From Dryocola boscaweniae (GTDB lineage Bacteria; Pseudomonadota; Gammaproteobacteria; Enterobacterales; Enterobacteriaceae): a stretch of 64,000 nt of DNA. Position numbers and translations under genes: made by a program. The stretch spans positions 248,001-312,000 of the forward strand of contig NZ_JALHAP010000082.1 of assembly GCF_025215095.1 (NCBI RefSeq), given 5' to 3'. This document shows, one piece after another, positions 43,750-51,896 of this stretch. Below the pieces are notes generated by a model that saw only the letters and a program-made list of their open reading frames with translations, was not told where the DNA came from and searched no databases. How positions within the stretch are numbered: position 1 is the stretch's first letter; each line of letters starts with the position of its first letter.

Positions 43750-43851
43750 GATTCGTTCTCATTTCGTGAATAACTGACTTAGCATTATTCATTTTTCATC
43801 ACTTCGTCTCAAGGGTAAGGTAAGCGGAAATTCAGCCAACGAGGCGATACC

Positions 43852-45243
43852 ATGCAACCTGTTACTGCGCAAACTCACGCTATTTCACTTAATCCGGCGA
43901 CCGGCCAGCGGCTCGCCGCATATCCCTATGAATCTGACGCGCAACTGGATGTGGCGCTGGCTCGAAACCACGATGCTTTCCTGTCCTGGCGGCAGACGCC
44001 CGTTACGCACAGAGCGAAAAAGCTCAGGGATTTGGCCGCAGCGTTGCGTGATAACGCCGAAGCGATGGCACAGCTTATTACTGCGGAAATGGGTAAACCT
44101 GTTGTCCAGGCGCGGGCGGAAGTGACTAAATCGGCCGCTCTGTGCGACTGGTACGCTGAGCACGGCCCGGCGATGCTGGCGACAGAAAGCACGCAGGTCG
44201 AAGAGAATAAGGCGGTAATTGAATACCGACCGCTTGGACCGATTCTTGCGGTAATGCCGTGGAACTTTCCTTTGTGGCAGGTGCTGCGCGGTGCGGTTCC
44301 TGTGCTGCTTGCCGGCAACGGCTACGTGCTTAAACATGCTCCGAACGTGATGGGTTGCGCATTGTTTATCAAAACGCTGTTTATCAAAGCGGGTTTTCCT
44401 GCGGGCCTTTTCGAGGTGATAAACGTAACGCCTGCGGGCGTGAGCCGGGCGATAAAAGATTCACGTATCGCCGCTGTCACCGTTACCGGCAGCGGACGGG
44501 CAGGCGCCGCTATTGGCGCGCAGGCCGGAGCGGCACTAAAAAAATGCGTGCTTGAGCTTGGCGGTTCCGATCCTTTTATCGTGCTTAACGATGCAGACCT
44601 TGATGAAGCCGTCAAAGCAGCGGTGGCAGGGCGTTTCCAGAATACCGGACAGGTTTGCGCGGCGGCAAAACGGTTTATCGTTGAGGAAGGGATCGCCGCA
44701 GCTTTTACCGACAAGTTCCTTACGGCCACGCGGCAACTGAAAGCGGGGGACCCGACTCTGGAGACGACGCAAATGGGGCCAATGGCGCGTTACGATTTGC
44801 GGGATGAGCTTCATGAACAAGTGACAGCGTCACTTGATGAGGGTGCTTTGTTACTGCTCGGCGGCGAAAAGCTGGCCGGAGAAGGCAACTATTACGCCCC
44901 AACCGTGCTGGGCAATGTGACTCGTGAGATGACGGCGTTCCGCCAGGAGCTGTTCGGCCCGGTCGCGGCGATTACCGTGGCGCGCGATGCGGAACACGCG
45001 CTTGAACTGGCAAACGACAGCGACTTTGGCCTGTCTGCCACTGTCTTTACTGCGGATAACGCACTTGCCGCTGAAATGGCGTCCCGTCTGGAATGCGGCG
45101 GCGTATTTATTAACGGCTACAGCGCAAGCGATCCGCGCGTCGCCTTTGGGGGCGTGAAGAAAAGCGGCTTCGGACGCGAGCTTTCACACTTTGGCCTGCA
45201 TGAGTTTTGTAACGTGCAGACCGTGTGGAAAGATCGTCGCTAG
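43852..45243 (+). CDS. sad: Succinate semialdehyde dehydrogenase, NAD-dependent (Sad/YneI)
   Basis: A 463-residue aldehyde dehydrogenase that oxidises succinate semialdehyde to succinate at the end of GABA and putrescine breakdown. Catalytic Cys269 is in FQNTGQVCAAAKRF and general-base Glu235 in LELGGSDPF. MPWNFPLWQVLRGAVP and the C-terminal VAFGGVKKSGFGRELSHFGL are as in E. coli YneI, one residue shorter. It is divergent from yneJ. A matS site lies inside the gene at 44821. Confidence 0.93.
   Translation: MQPVTAQTHAISLNPATGQRLAAYPYESDAQLDVALARNHDAFLSWRQTPVTHRAKKLRDLAAALRDNAEAMAQLITAEMGKPVVQARAEVTKSAALCDWYAEHGPAMLATESTQVEENKAVIEYRPLGPILAVMPWNFPLWQVLRGAVPVLLAGNGYVLKHAPNVMGCALFIKTLFIKAGFPAGLFEVINVTPAGVSRAIKDSRIAAVTVTGSGRAGAAIGAQAGAALKKCVLELGGSDPFIVLNDADLDEAVKAAVAGRFQNTGQVCAAAKRFIVEEGIAAAFTDKFLTATRQLKAGDPTLETTQMGPMARYDLRDELHEQVTASLDEGALLLLGGEKLAGEGNYYAPTVLGNVTREMTAFRQELFGPVAAITVARDAEHALELANDSDFGLSATVFTADNALAAEMASRLECGGVFINGYSASDPRVAFGGVKKSGFGRELSHFGLHEFCNVQTVWKDRR
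44821..44833. other. matS site (MatP-binding, Ter macrodomain)
   Basis: GTGACAGCGTCAC is an exact match to GTGACRNYGTCAC, within sad. Confidence 0.85.
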
Positions 45244-45354
45244 CACGCTTTTCCAGGCGGCAAAGCTATTGATTCAGGCGTTCATAAAACTGAAATAGTT
45301 CTGTCATTTTCGCCAGCTACACTCGGCCCATTCGTTGTGTTACTGAAGAAAATC

Positions 45355-46974
45355 ATGAACCTAAGTCAAATTTTAACGTCATGGAAGGCATCCCGATCCT
45401 TTGGACTATTGAGCGGCTTTATCTGCGTGATAACGCTGTTCTGCGTTTTACAGATCATGTCGACCCTTCTGCTTTCCACCATTTTGCGCGATACCCAACG
45501 TGATGTGCTCGCGAGCGATCGGCGGCATGAACAGCAGGTATTTATGGATAAAGCACGCAGCTCGTTGCTGATGGCAAGCGATCTGTTGAATCGCGCTGGC
45601 ATCTATTTTTTGCAGGATAAAGAGACGGGTTCAGTCGGGAGCTGGAACAGCCTGATGGATGAGTCTCAGGCGGCGCTCAAAACTTCTCTTGCCGATTTCG
45701 ACCGCTATCAACAGTTGCGCAGTACCAACAGCCAGCAAGAGCAGCAGCACAGCGAAGCGCTGGTCAGCAGCTATAAGCTGTTTTTTGACGGGCTAAAAGA
45801 GCAGGCGGATGGCCTTGCGCAAAGCAGCTCTATTGATGCGTTTTTTGCCGTGCCCATTCAGGCGTTTCAAAGCGACTTTAACGATCGCTATGCCAGCTTC
45901 CAGAATGAAAACGAACGGCGGACTCTCGACGCCAGCGGCTCGCTGCTCAATAGCCTCAGCCAGGCTCAGAATATGTTTATCGCGGCGCTGGGCGTGCTAG
46001 CGCTGGTGGCGGTCGGCGTCTGGCTGGCCGTGACGCGCTGGGTAATTAAACCGCTCAAAGGCGTGATTGCTCATATTGATATTCTTGCCGCAGGGGATCT
46101 GTCTTGCTTGCCGCCTGCGCAAACTCATGTGAACCGCGAAGTCAATCAACTGAGGGGCAGCGTGGTGGCGATGCAGCAGGGGTTAAGGCATCTGGTGCAG
46201 GAAGTGCGCGATGCCGCCGCCACGATGGCGCAAAACATCAATCAACTGGCGGAAGGGAACCAGAAACTTTTCAGCCAGTCGGCGCAGCAGGAGCAGGAAC
46301 TCCAGGGCGTGACCAGCCACATCACCGAGCTGGGTTCTCGCGTAAAAGAGAACAGTGATTATGCCGAACTGGCTAATCTTCGCGCCGACGAAGCCCGCGA
46401 AATTGCCGCCGGCGGCGACCAGATGATGCAAACGGTAAATCTTTCGATGCAGGACATCGTTGCGCAATCCTCTGAGATGCGCGGCATTGTCGCGATGATT
46501 GACGGCGTGGCTTTTCAGACCAATATTCTGGCGCTCAACGCGGCCATTGAAGCAGCCCATGCGGGCAATCACGGGCGCGGATTCGCGGTGGTGGCAAAAG
46601 AGGTCGGGCTGCTGGGGCAAAAAAGCAGCCAGTCCACGCGTAATATTCAGGCGCTGATCGGTAATTCTATGCAGGGCATTGAACAAGGCTCGGATGCGGT
46701 TACGGTGCTTGAGGCTAATTTGCAGAAAGTCATCGACGTGGTGAATAAACTCAGCGGCCTGTTAAGCGAGATTTCTGCGGCCACCCTTAACCAGGGCGAG
46801 AGCGTTCATCACGTGACGAAACGCATCGCCACGCTTAATCAGGTGGCGAATCAGACCAATCAGTTAATCCGCGAAACGTCCCGCTCCTCAAGGCTGCTGC
46901 GCGACGAATCCTCTCGCCTTGAAAGCGCGGTGGCACGTTTTCATTTGCCGGCCGAACAAAGTTACACCTTGTAA
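45355..46974 (+). CDS. Methyl-accepting chemotaxis protein
   Basis: A 539-residue chemoreceptor. TM1 is residues about 18-46 ([20 protein letters not shown]). A Tar-like four-helix periplasmic ligand domain follows to about 195. TM2 is near 205-225 ([20 protein letters not shown]), then HAMP and a long signalling coiled coil. The hairpin tip reads [20 protein letters not shown] and [11 protein letters not shown], diverging from the enterobacterial norm [20 protein letters not shown]. The C-terminus (AEQSYTL) lacks the NWETF-type CheR tether. The ligand is unknown. The ATG at 45355 follows GAAGAAAATC; a start 18 bases earlier is possible. Confidence 0.88.
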   Translation: [539 protein letters not shown]

Positions 46975-47079
46975 AACTTTATTGAGGTTATTAACCGCGC
47001 AGCAGGGCCGTGTTCCTACTGGTTTTGCTGTTTTTATACCAGGCTTTATTCACCCTATCATTGCTGTGAATGCACCATC

Positions 47080-47586
47080 ATGGACATTGAATCACGTCGT
47101 CAACTCAACGCATTACGCAGGCAAAGCAAGAAAGAACATGAAGAGTTGCTGGCAGACCCGGCGGATTGTGAGCCGGAAACGACCTTTGGGCAAAAAATGG
47201 CGGATGTGATAACGGGCGGCATTGCCACCTGGACATTTATCCTGGCGCAGACCGCCATTATTATCGTCTGGACTGCTTACAACCTGCTCAGTCGGAAATC
47301 CGGATTCGATCCCTATCCGTTCGTTCTTTTAAATCTGTTCCTGTCATTCCAGGCGGCCTATACGGCGCCCGCCATTATGATGAGCCAGAAACGGCAGAAT
47401 ATTAATGACAGCCGCCGCGCTGAAATGGAATCTAACGTCAACGTTAAAACCGATCTTGAACTCTATGCGCTGAATGAAAAAATCGACGCGATGAAAGACA
47501 AAGACCTCGCTGAATTAAAAAACACCGTTAATGAATTGCTTGAGGAGTTAAGGAAGATGCAGCGCCCGAAGAGCAGCAGCGCATGA
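47080..47586 (+). CDS. DUF1003 family membrane protein
   Basis: A 168-residue protein with two closely spaced membrane helices (TWTFILAQTAIIIVWTAYNL; PFVLLNLFLSFQAAYTAPAI), then MMSQKRQN and a C-terminal coiled coil (LYALNEKIDAMKDKDLAELK). The charged N-terminus and the FDPYPFVLLNLFLS block are typical of DUF1003. Function is unknown. It is about 100 bases after the chemoreceptor and need not be in the same operon. Confidence 0.82.
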   Translation: MDIESRRQLNALRRQSKKEHEELLADPADCEPETTFGQKMADVITGGIATWTFILAQTAIIIVWTAYNLLSRKSGFDPYPFVLLNLFLSFQAAYTAPAIMMSQKRQNINDSRRAEMESNVNVKTDLELYALNEKIDAMKDKDLAELKNTVNELLEELRKMQRPKSSSA

Positions 47587-47690
47587 TTTCTGACCTTACC
47601 GCCGCATCCTCTTCAGTTTCTGAAGCCGTATAGCTATAAGCATTTCCTCTGGCTTCGTTGTTGACGCCTTACATCGGTTCAGCCAGATTA

Positions 47691-47710
47691 CAGAGCACTC
47701 TTGTGCTCTG
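47691..47710. promoter_or_regulatory. Perfect 8-bp inverted repeat upstream of a GNAT gene
   Basis: CAGAGCAC-TCTT-GTGCTCTG ends 11 bases before the GNAT start. It could be an operator or an mRNA hairpin occluding initiation, because the usual Shine-Dalgarno sequence is weak there. It lacks a T-run, so it is not a classical terminator. Confidence 0.4.
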
Positions 47711-47721
47711 GACGTTTTAAG

Positions 47722-48246
47722 ATGACCGATCTCCTCATTCGTGCGTTGCCTTTATCTGAATTTGAAACCCGTATTCCTGAACTTAACGAAGTGCTAATCG
47801 GCTGTGTAGCGGACGGTGCGTCGGTAAGCTTTATGCATCCTTTATCCGTCGAAAAGGCAACAAAGTTCTGGCAAAACGTAGCCCGGAGCGTGGCTAACAG
47901 CGAGCGCGTGGTTTTGGTCGCGGAAGATGAGCATCAGCAGATTGTCGGCACCGTACAGTTAATTACCGACCAGCCGGAGAATCAGCCTCATCGGGCTGAC
48001 GTGGCGAAACTGCTTGTCCATCCCCGCGCCCGTCGCCGCGGCATTGCGCAACGCTTGATGCAGCAACTCGAAATTGTCGCTCAAAACGCCGGGAAAACAG
48101 TTCTGGTTCTGGATACCGCAACCGGAAGCGATGCGGAAATGTTCTACCGTCATCTCGGCTGGCAGCGGGCGGGCGAGCTCCCTAAATATGCGCTGATGCC
48201 CGATGGCGCATTTTGCGCAACGACTTTTTATTTCAAACATCTGTAA
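47722..48246 (+). CDS. GNAT family N-acetyltransferase
   Basis: A 174-residue single-domain acetyltransferase. The acetyl-CoA binding segment is VAKLLVHPRARRRGIAQRLM, followed by VLVLDTATGSDAEMFYRHLG and a C-terminal beta-strand TTFYFKHL. It resembles the tabtoxin-resistance-like GNAT group. Substrate unknown. The ATG at 47722 is preferred; no strong ribosome-binding site is seen, and an inverted repeat sits just upstream. Confidence 0.78.
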   Translation: MTDLLIRALPLSEFETRIPELNEVLIGCVADGASVSFMHPLSVEKATKFWQNVARSVANSERVVLVAEDEHQQIVGTVQLITDQPENQPHRADVAKLLVHPRARRRGIAQRLMQQLEIVAQNAGKTVLVLDTATGSDAEMFYRHLGWQRAGELPKYALMPDGAFCATTFYFKHL

Positions 48247-48362
48247 TTAAACCGACTGCGGTTTGTTGAAAAATCCCAAAATAAATCCCCGCCATTGGTA
48301 AAAGTAAGTGGTGCAGATACAATGCACCGCTTTAAATTTTATTATTCCCAGGGAGGATTGAA

Positions 48363-48818
48363 ATGGATTTATTTGGTTTAATTAAAAATGCTGGCGCAAA
48401 AATCTTTGATTCGTTTTCTGATAAAGAAAAGCGTGAGCAGGCGGTAGAAAAACATATTACCGATTTGGGTATTGAAGGCGCGGAAGGCGTGAGCGTTCAA
48501 ATATCGGAAAAAGGCGAAGCCACGGTTTCGGGTGAAAACATCACGGCTGAGCAGAAAGATAAAATCCTCGTTGCCGTCGGTAATATTTCTGGCGTAACCG
48601 CCGTTATCGATAAGCTTACACCTGCGACTGAAGCTACTGAAAGTGCTGAAAAAGCTAATTTTTATACCGTGCAGCCGGGCGATAGCCTGAGCGGAATTGC
48701 AGCTAAGGTTTATGGTAATGCAAACGGCTATATGAAAATCTTCGAAGCCAACAAACCTATGCTATCGCATCCAGATAAAATTTATCCGGGCCAGGTGCTG
48801 ATTATTCCCGAGAATTAA
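48363..48818 (+). CDS. BON-LysM protein, Kbp (YgaU)-like
   Basis: A 151-residue protein with an N-terminal helix, a BON domain (about 25-85, GVSVQISEKGEATVSGENIT and ILVAVGNISGVTAVIDKL) and a LysM domain (about 98-150, FYTVQPGDSLSGIAAKVYGN, HPDKIYPGQVLIIPE). This is the exact layout of E. coli Kbp, the cytoplasmic potassium-binding protein, but the N-terminal half is diverged, so it may be a paralogue. GGAGG precedes the ATG. It is followed 40 bases later by a DUF937 gene. Confidence 0.82.
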   Translation: MDLFGLIKNAGAKIFDSFSDKEKREQAVEKHITDLGIEGAEGVSVQISEKGEATVSGENITAEQKDKILVAVGNISGVTAVIDKLTPATEATESAEKANFYTVQPGDSLSGIAAKVYGNANGYMKIFEANKPMLSHPDKIYPGQVLIIPEN

Positions 48819-48857
48819 TTTTTTATTTTTCTTATTACCTCGCGAAAAGGATTATTT

Positions 48858-49253
48858 ATGAGCATGTTTGATGCTGTAATCGGCGCTATCGGTAAAAACT
48901 ATCTTAAACCAGAATATATAAAACTTATTCTGGCGTGGATTGAGCAACAGGGCGGCGTTAGCGCGCTTATTGAAAAATTTAACCAGGCGGGCCTGGGGTC
49001 TGTTATTTCATCCTGGTTGAGCAATGAGCCGAATGAGGAGGTTCAGGACGGCCAGATCCAACAGGTCTTTGGACTGGATACGGTAAAGTCGCTGGCAGGA
49101 AGCATCGGTCTTACTCCGGCACTCACCACTTCGCTGCTTGCTCAGTCTCTGCCGCAAATTATCGATCTGATCTCTTCAAAAGGTGACGCGCCGGGTAGCG
49201 ACGATCTTGTGTCAAAAGGTCTGGATATCTTAAAAGGCAAGCTCTTCAGCTAG
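48858..49253 (+). CDS. YidB-like DUF937 protein
   Basis: A 131-residue cytosolic protein of the YidB/DUF937 family (LIEKFNQAGLGSVISSWLSN; QIQQVFGLDTVKSLAGSIGL; LAQSLPQIIDLISSKGDAP). Function is unknown in E. coli. AAAAGGATT precedes the ATG. The transcript with the BON-LysM gene ends at a strong hairpin ten bases after the stop. Confidence 0.82.
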   Translation: MSMFDAVIGAIGKNYLKPEYIKLILAWIEQQGGVSALIEKFNQAGLGSVISSWLSNEPNEEVQDGQIQQVFGLDTVKSLAGSIGLTPALTTSLLAQSLPQIIDLISSKGDAPGSDDLVSKGLDILKGKLFS

Positions 49254-49262
49254 TGCGCCATA

Positions 49263-49292
49263 CGTTCTCCCGATTAAGGCGTCGGGAGAACG
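49263..49292 (+). terminator. Hairpin after the yidB-like gene
   Basis: CGTTCTCCCGA and TCGGGAGAACG form a perfect 11-bp stem with loop TTAAGGCG. It is followed by AATTGTTAT, which is only moderately T-rich and is also the first half of an ExuR-like operator. Confidence 0.75.
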
Positions 49293-49338
49293 AATTGTTA
49301 TACAACTCCCCGGCATCATTTGAATTGGTATAACAACT
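49293..49338. promoter_or_regulatory. Two ExuR/UxuR-like operators upstream of uxaB
   Basis: AATTGTTATACAACT (49293-49307) and AATTGGTATAACAACT (49323-49338) both resemble the AAATTGGTATACCAATTT palindrome recognised by ExuR/UxuR. Their centres are about three helical turns apart. The match is by eye; promoter hexamers were not assigned. Confidence 0.6.
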
Positions 49339-49436
49339 TTCCTTGATCAAAACGGGGTTTCACCTTTTTTCCTTCTGATAGTGTTGACGGGACCTGATTG
49401 ATACGTCACCTCTGATGCTAACGAAGGAACAAAACA

Positions 49437-50888
49437 GTGAATACGCTAAATCGTCATGATTTTCCCGGCGCTCAATATCCCTCTCGTATTATCCAGTTTG
49501 GAGAAGGCAACTTTTTACGTGCCTTTATCGACTGGCAGATAGATTTGCTCAATGAACATACGGATCTTAATGCGGGTATTGAGATCGTGCGTCCAATCGA
49601 CAGCGCATTCCCGCCGTCGTTATCTACTCAGGATGGCCTTTACACCACGATTATCCGGGGCCTGAACGAGCAGGGCGAGGCCGTCAGCGACGCGCGTCTC
49701 ATCCGCTCGGTAAACCGCGAAATCAACGTTTATCAGGACTATGACGAGTTTCTGAAACTTGCGTGTAACCCGGATATTCGCTTCGTATTTTCGAATACCA
49801 CCGAAGCGGGTATCAGCTATCACGCGGGCGATAAGTACGAAGATACCCCAGCGGTAAGCTATCCGGCGAAACTGACCCGCTTGCTGTTCGAGCGTTTCAG
49901 CCACTTCGACGGCGCCGCTGATAAAGGCTGGGTAATGATTCCTTGCGAACTGATCGATTACAACGGCGAAGCCTTGCTGGAACTGGTGCTGCGCTATGCG
50001 CAGGAATGGGCGCTGCCAACAACCTTCACCAAATGGTTGCACGAAGCGAACACCTTCTGCTCAACGCTTGTGGACCGCATTGTTACCGGTTATCCGCGCG
50101 ACGAAGCCGCAGCGCTCGAGGCCAGGCTTGGCTACAAAGATGCTTTCCTTGATACCGCAGAGCATTTCTATCTGTTTGTGATTCAGGGACCGGCCTCGCT
50201 TGCTAAAGAGTTACGCCTGGACTGTTATCCTCTCAACGTGCTAATCGTCGATGACATCAAGCCTTATAAAGCCCGCAAAGTGGCCATCCTCAACGGCGCC
50301 CACACGGCTCTGGTTCCGGTTGCCTGGCTTGCGGGTCTGAACACCGTTGGCGAAGCCATGAACGATGCCGAAGTTTGCCGCTTTGTGGAGAAGACCATCG
50401 CCGAAGAGATAATTCCGGTGCTGGATCTTCCTCGTGATGAACTGCTGTCGTTTGCCCAGGCCGTGACCAGCCGCTTCCAGAATCCGTATATTCAGCATCA
50501 GCTATTGTCCATTGCGCTAAACGGCATGACTAAATACCGCACGCGTATCCTGCCGCAGCTTTTGGCGGGGCTTGAGGCGACCGGCAAATTGCCGCCGCGT
50601 CTGACTTTTGCTCTTGCCGCGCTGATGGCGTTTTATCAGGGCGAACGCAATGGCGAAAGCTATCCGCTGCAGGATGACGAGCACTGGCTGACGCGTTATC
50701 AGCAGCTATGGTCAAACCTGCGCGACCAGCAAATAGCTATGCGCAAGCTGGTTCATACCGTGCTAAGCGACAGCGCCCACTGGGAGCAGGACTTAACGCA
50801 GGTGCCGGGACTGGTTGAGCTGGTCACGGAAAATCTACAGTTGATTCAAAGCCTGGGGATGCGCGCCGCACTGGCTCGTTACTGCTAA
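49437..50888 (+). CDS. uxaB: Tagaturonate reductase (altronate oxidoreductase)
   Basis: A 483-residue polyol-dehydrogenase-family enzyme that reduces tagaturonate to altronate with NADH in galacturonate degradation. It follows E. coli UxaB (483 residues) closely: RIIQFGEGNFLRAFIDWQID, PSLSTQDGLYTTIIRGLNEQ, FVFSNTTEAGISYHAGDK, LVDRIVTGYPRDEA and the catalytic-lysine region DDIKPYKARKVAILNGAHTA. Translation starts at GTG (49437) after AAGGAAC; E. coli uses ATG at the homologous position. Likely induced by galacturonate through ExuR. Confidence 0.95.
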   Translation: MNTLNRHDFPGAQYPSRIIQFGEGNFLRAFIDWQIDLLNEHTDLNAGIEIVRPIDSAFPPSLSTQDGLYTTIIRGLNEQGEAVSDARLIRSVNREINVYQDYDEFLKLACNPDIRFVFSNTTEAGISYHAGDKYEDTPAVSYPAKLTRLLFERFSHFDGAADKGWVMIPCELIDYNGEALLELVLRYAQEWALPTTFTKWLHEANTFCSTLVDRIVTGYPRDEAAALEARLGYKDAFLDTAEHFYLFVIQGPASLAKELRLDCYPLNVLIVDDIKPYKARKVAILNGAHTALVPVAWLAGLNTVGEAMNDAEVCRFVEKTIAEEIIPVLDLPRDELLSFAQAVTSRFQNPYIQHQLLSIALNGMTKYRTRILPQLLAGLEATGKLPPRLTFALAALMAFYQGERNGESYPLQDDEHWLTRYQQLWSNLRDQQIAMRKLVHTVLSDSAHWEQDLTQVPGLVELVTENLQLIQSLGMRAALARYC

Positions 50889-50937
50889 TTTTTACATGCT
50901 ATAGTGCCTGTTATTTCGTTTTACAGGCACTTAATGC

Positions 50938-51873
50938 ATGGACAATTCTGCACTCTGGTTCCGCGAATTCGGCCAGCCCGAAAAGGTTCTTACCCTCGAA
51001 CATGCTCCTTTAACGGCGCGCGCCGCCGGCAAACTTCGCGTGCAAATGCGTTATTCCCCCATTAATCCTTCCGATCTTATTCCCGTTACGGGGGCTTATC
51101 GACATCGCGTCGTTCCTCCGCGCGTTGCTGGTTATGAAGGCGTCGGCGTGGTGGTCGAAGCGGATAACCCGGCGTTGACTGGCCTGCGAGTTTTACCTTT
51201 ACGGGGTGAAGGAACATGGCAGCGCTGGCTGGAGTGCGATCCGCAATGGGCGGTCCCGGTCCCCGATTCAATACCGGATGTTCTTGCCGCACGCGGTTAT
51301 ATCAATCCGCTGGCGGCTTACGTGATGCTAAGTAAATGGCCGGTGCGGGGCAAAACGGTGCTGCTTACCGCCGCGACTTCATCCTGCGCGAGGTTGCTGG
51401 CGCAGTGGGCGAAGAGTCAGGGAGCGCGGGCGGTGCTCGGCGTTTATCGTTCGGAAAGCCAAACTTTGGTCCCCGAAGAGGACGGGATTTTTCCTGTCAG
51501 CATTAATGATAAAAGCGGGCTGCGGCATGCCGCTCAGCAGGCGGAAATTGTCTTTGACGCGGTTGGCGGCGCGCTGGCAACGACTCTGTTGCAGCATATG
51601 CGGCCGGGCACGGACTTTATTTCATACGGCCTGCTCAGCGGCGAGCTTTATCAGATGACGGGGGCAGGCGTTCATCCGCAGCGTTTTCATTTACGCGATA
51701 CGCTCGCCGTCACTGCGGCAGAGGTCTGGCAGCAGTGGTTTATTGAGTTGTGGGATATGCTCGCGGCCAGCAGGCTGCCGGAAGTACGGCTGTTCCCGCT
51801 CGAAAACTGGCGCGAGGCTTTAGACGAGTTTGCCGTACCCGGGCGGCGCAGCAAACCGATGCTGGTGATGTAG
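50938..51873 (+). CDS. Zinc-independent medium-chain dehydrogenase/reductase (quinone oxidoreductase/enoyl reductase-like)
   Basis: A 311-residue MDR protein. N-terminal GroES-like domain: MRYSPINPSDLIPVTGAYRH and RVAGYEGVGVVVEADN; the zinc ligands of alcohol dehydrogenases are absent. The nucleotide-binding domain shows KTVLLTAATSSCARLLAQWA, where the usual GxGxxG is degenerate (AATSSCARL), and IVFDAVGGALATTLLQHM. The closest groups are mitochondrial trans-2-enoyl reductase-like proteins. Substrate unknown. It stands alone with its own promoter space and ends at a hairpin overlapping the stop codon. Confidence 0.7.
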   Translation: MDNSALWFREFGQPEKVLTLEHAPLTARAAGKLRVQMRYSPINPSDLIPVTGAYRHRVVPPRVAGYEGVGVVVEADNPALTGLRVLPLRGEGTWQRWLECDPQWAVPVPDSIPDVLAARGYINPLAAYVMLSKWPVRGKTVLLTAATSSCARLLAQWAKSQGARAVLGVYRSESQTLVPEEDGIFPVSINDKSGLRHAAQQAEIVFDAVGGALATTLLQHMRPGTDFISYGLLSGELYQMTGAGVHPQRFHLRDTLAVTAAEVWQQWFIELWDMLAASRLPEVRLFPLENWREALDEFAVPGRRSKPMLVM

Positions 51874-51893
51874 CGCCCTAAGAGCGCTACTTT
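51870..51893 (+). terminator. Hairpin overlapping the MDR gene stop codon
   Basis: GTAGCGC and GCGCTAC form a 7-bp stem around CCTAAGA, then TTTGG. The left arm contains the TAG stop. Confidence 0.65.
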
Positions 51894-51896
51894 GGT

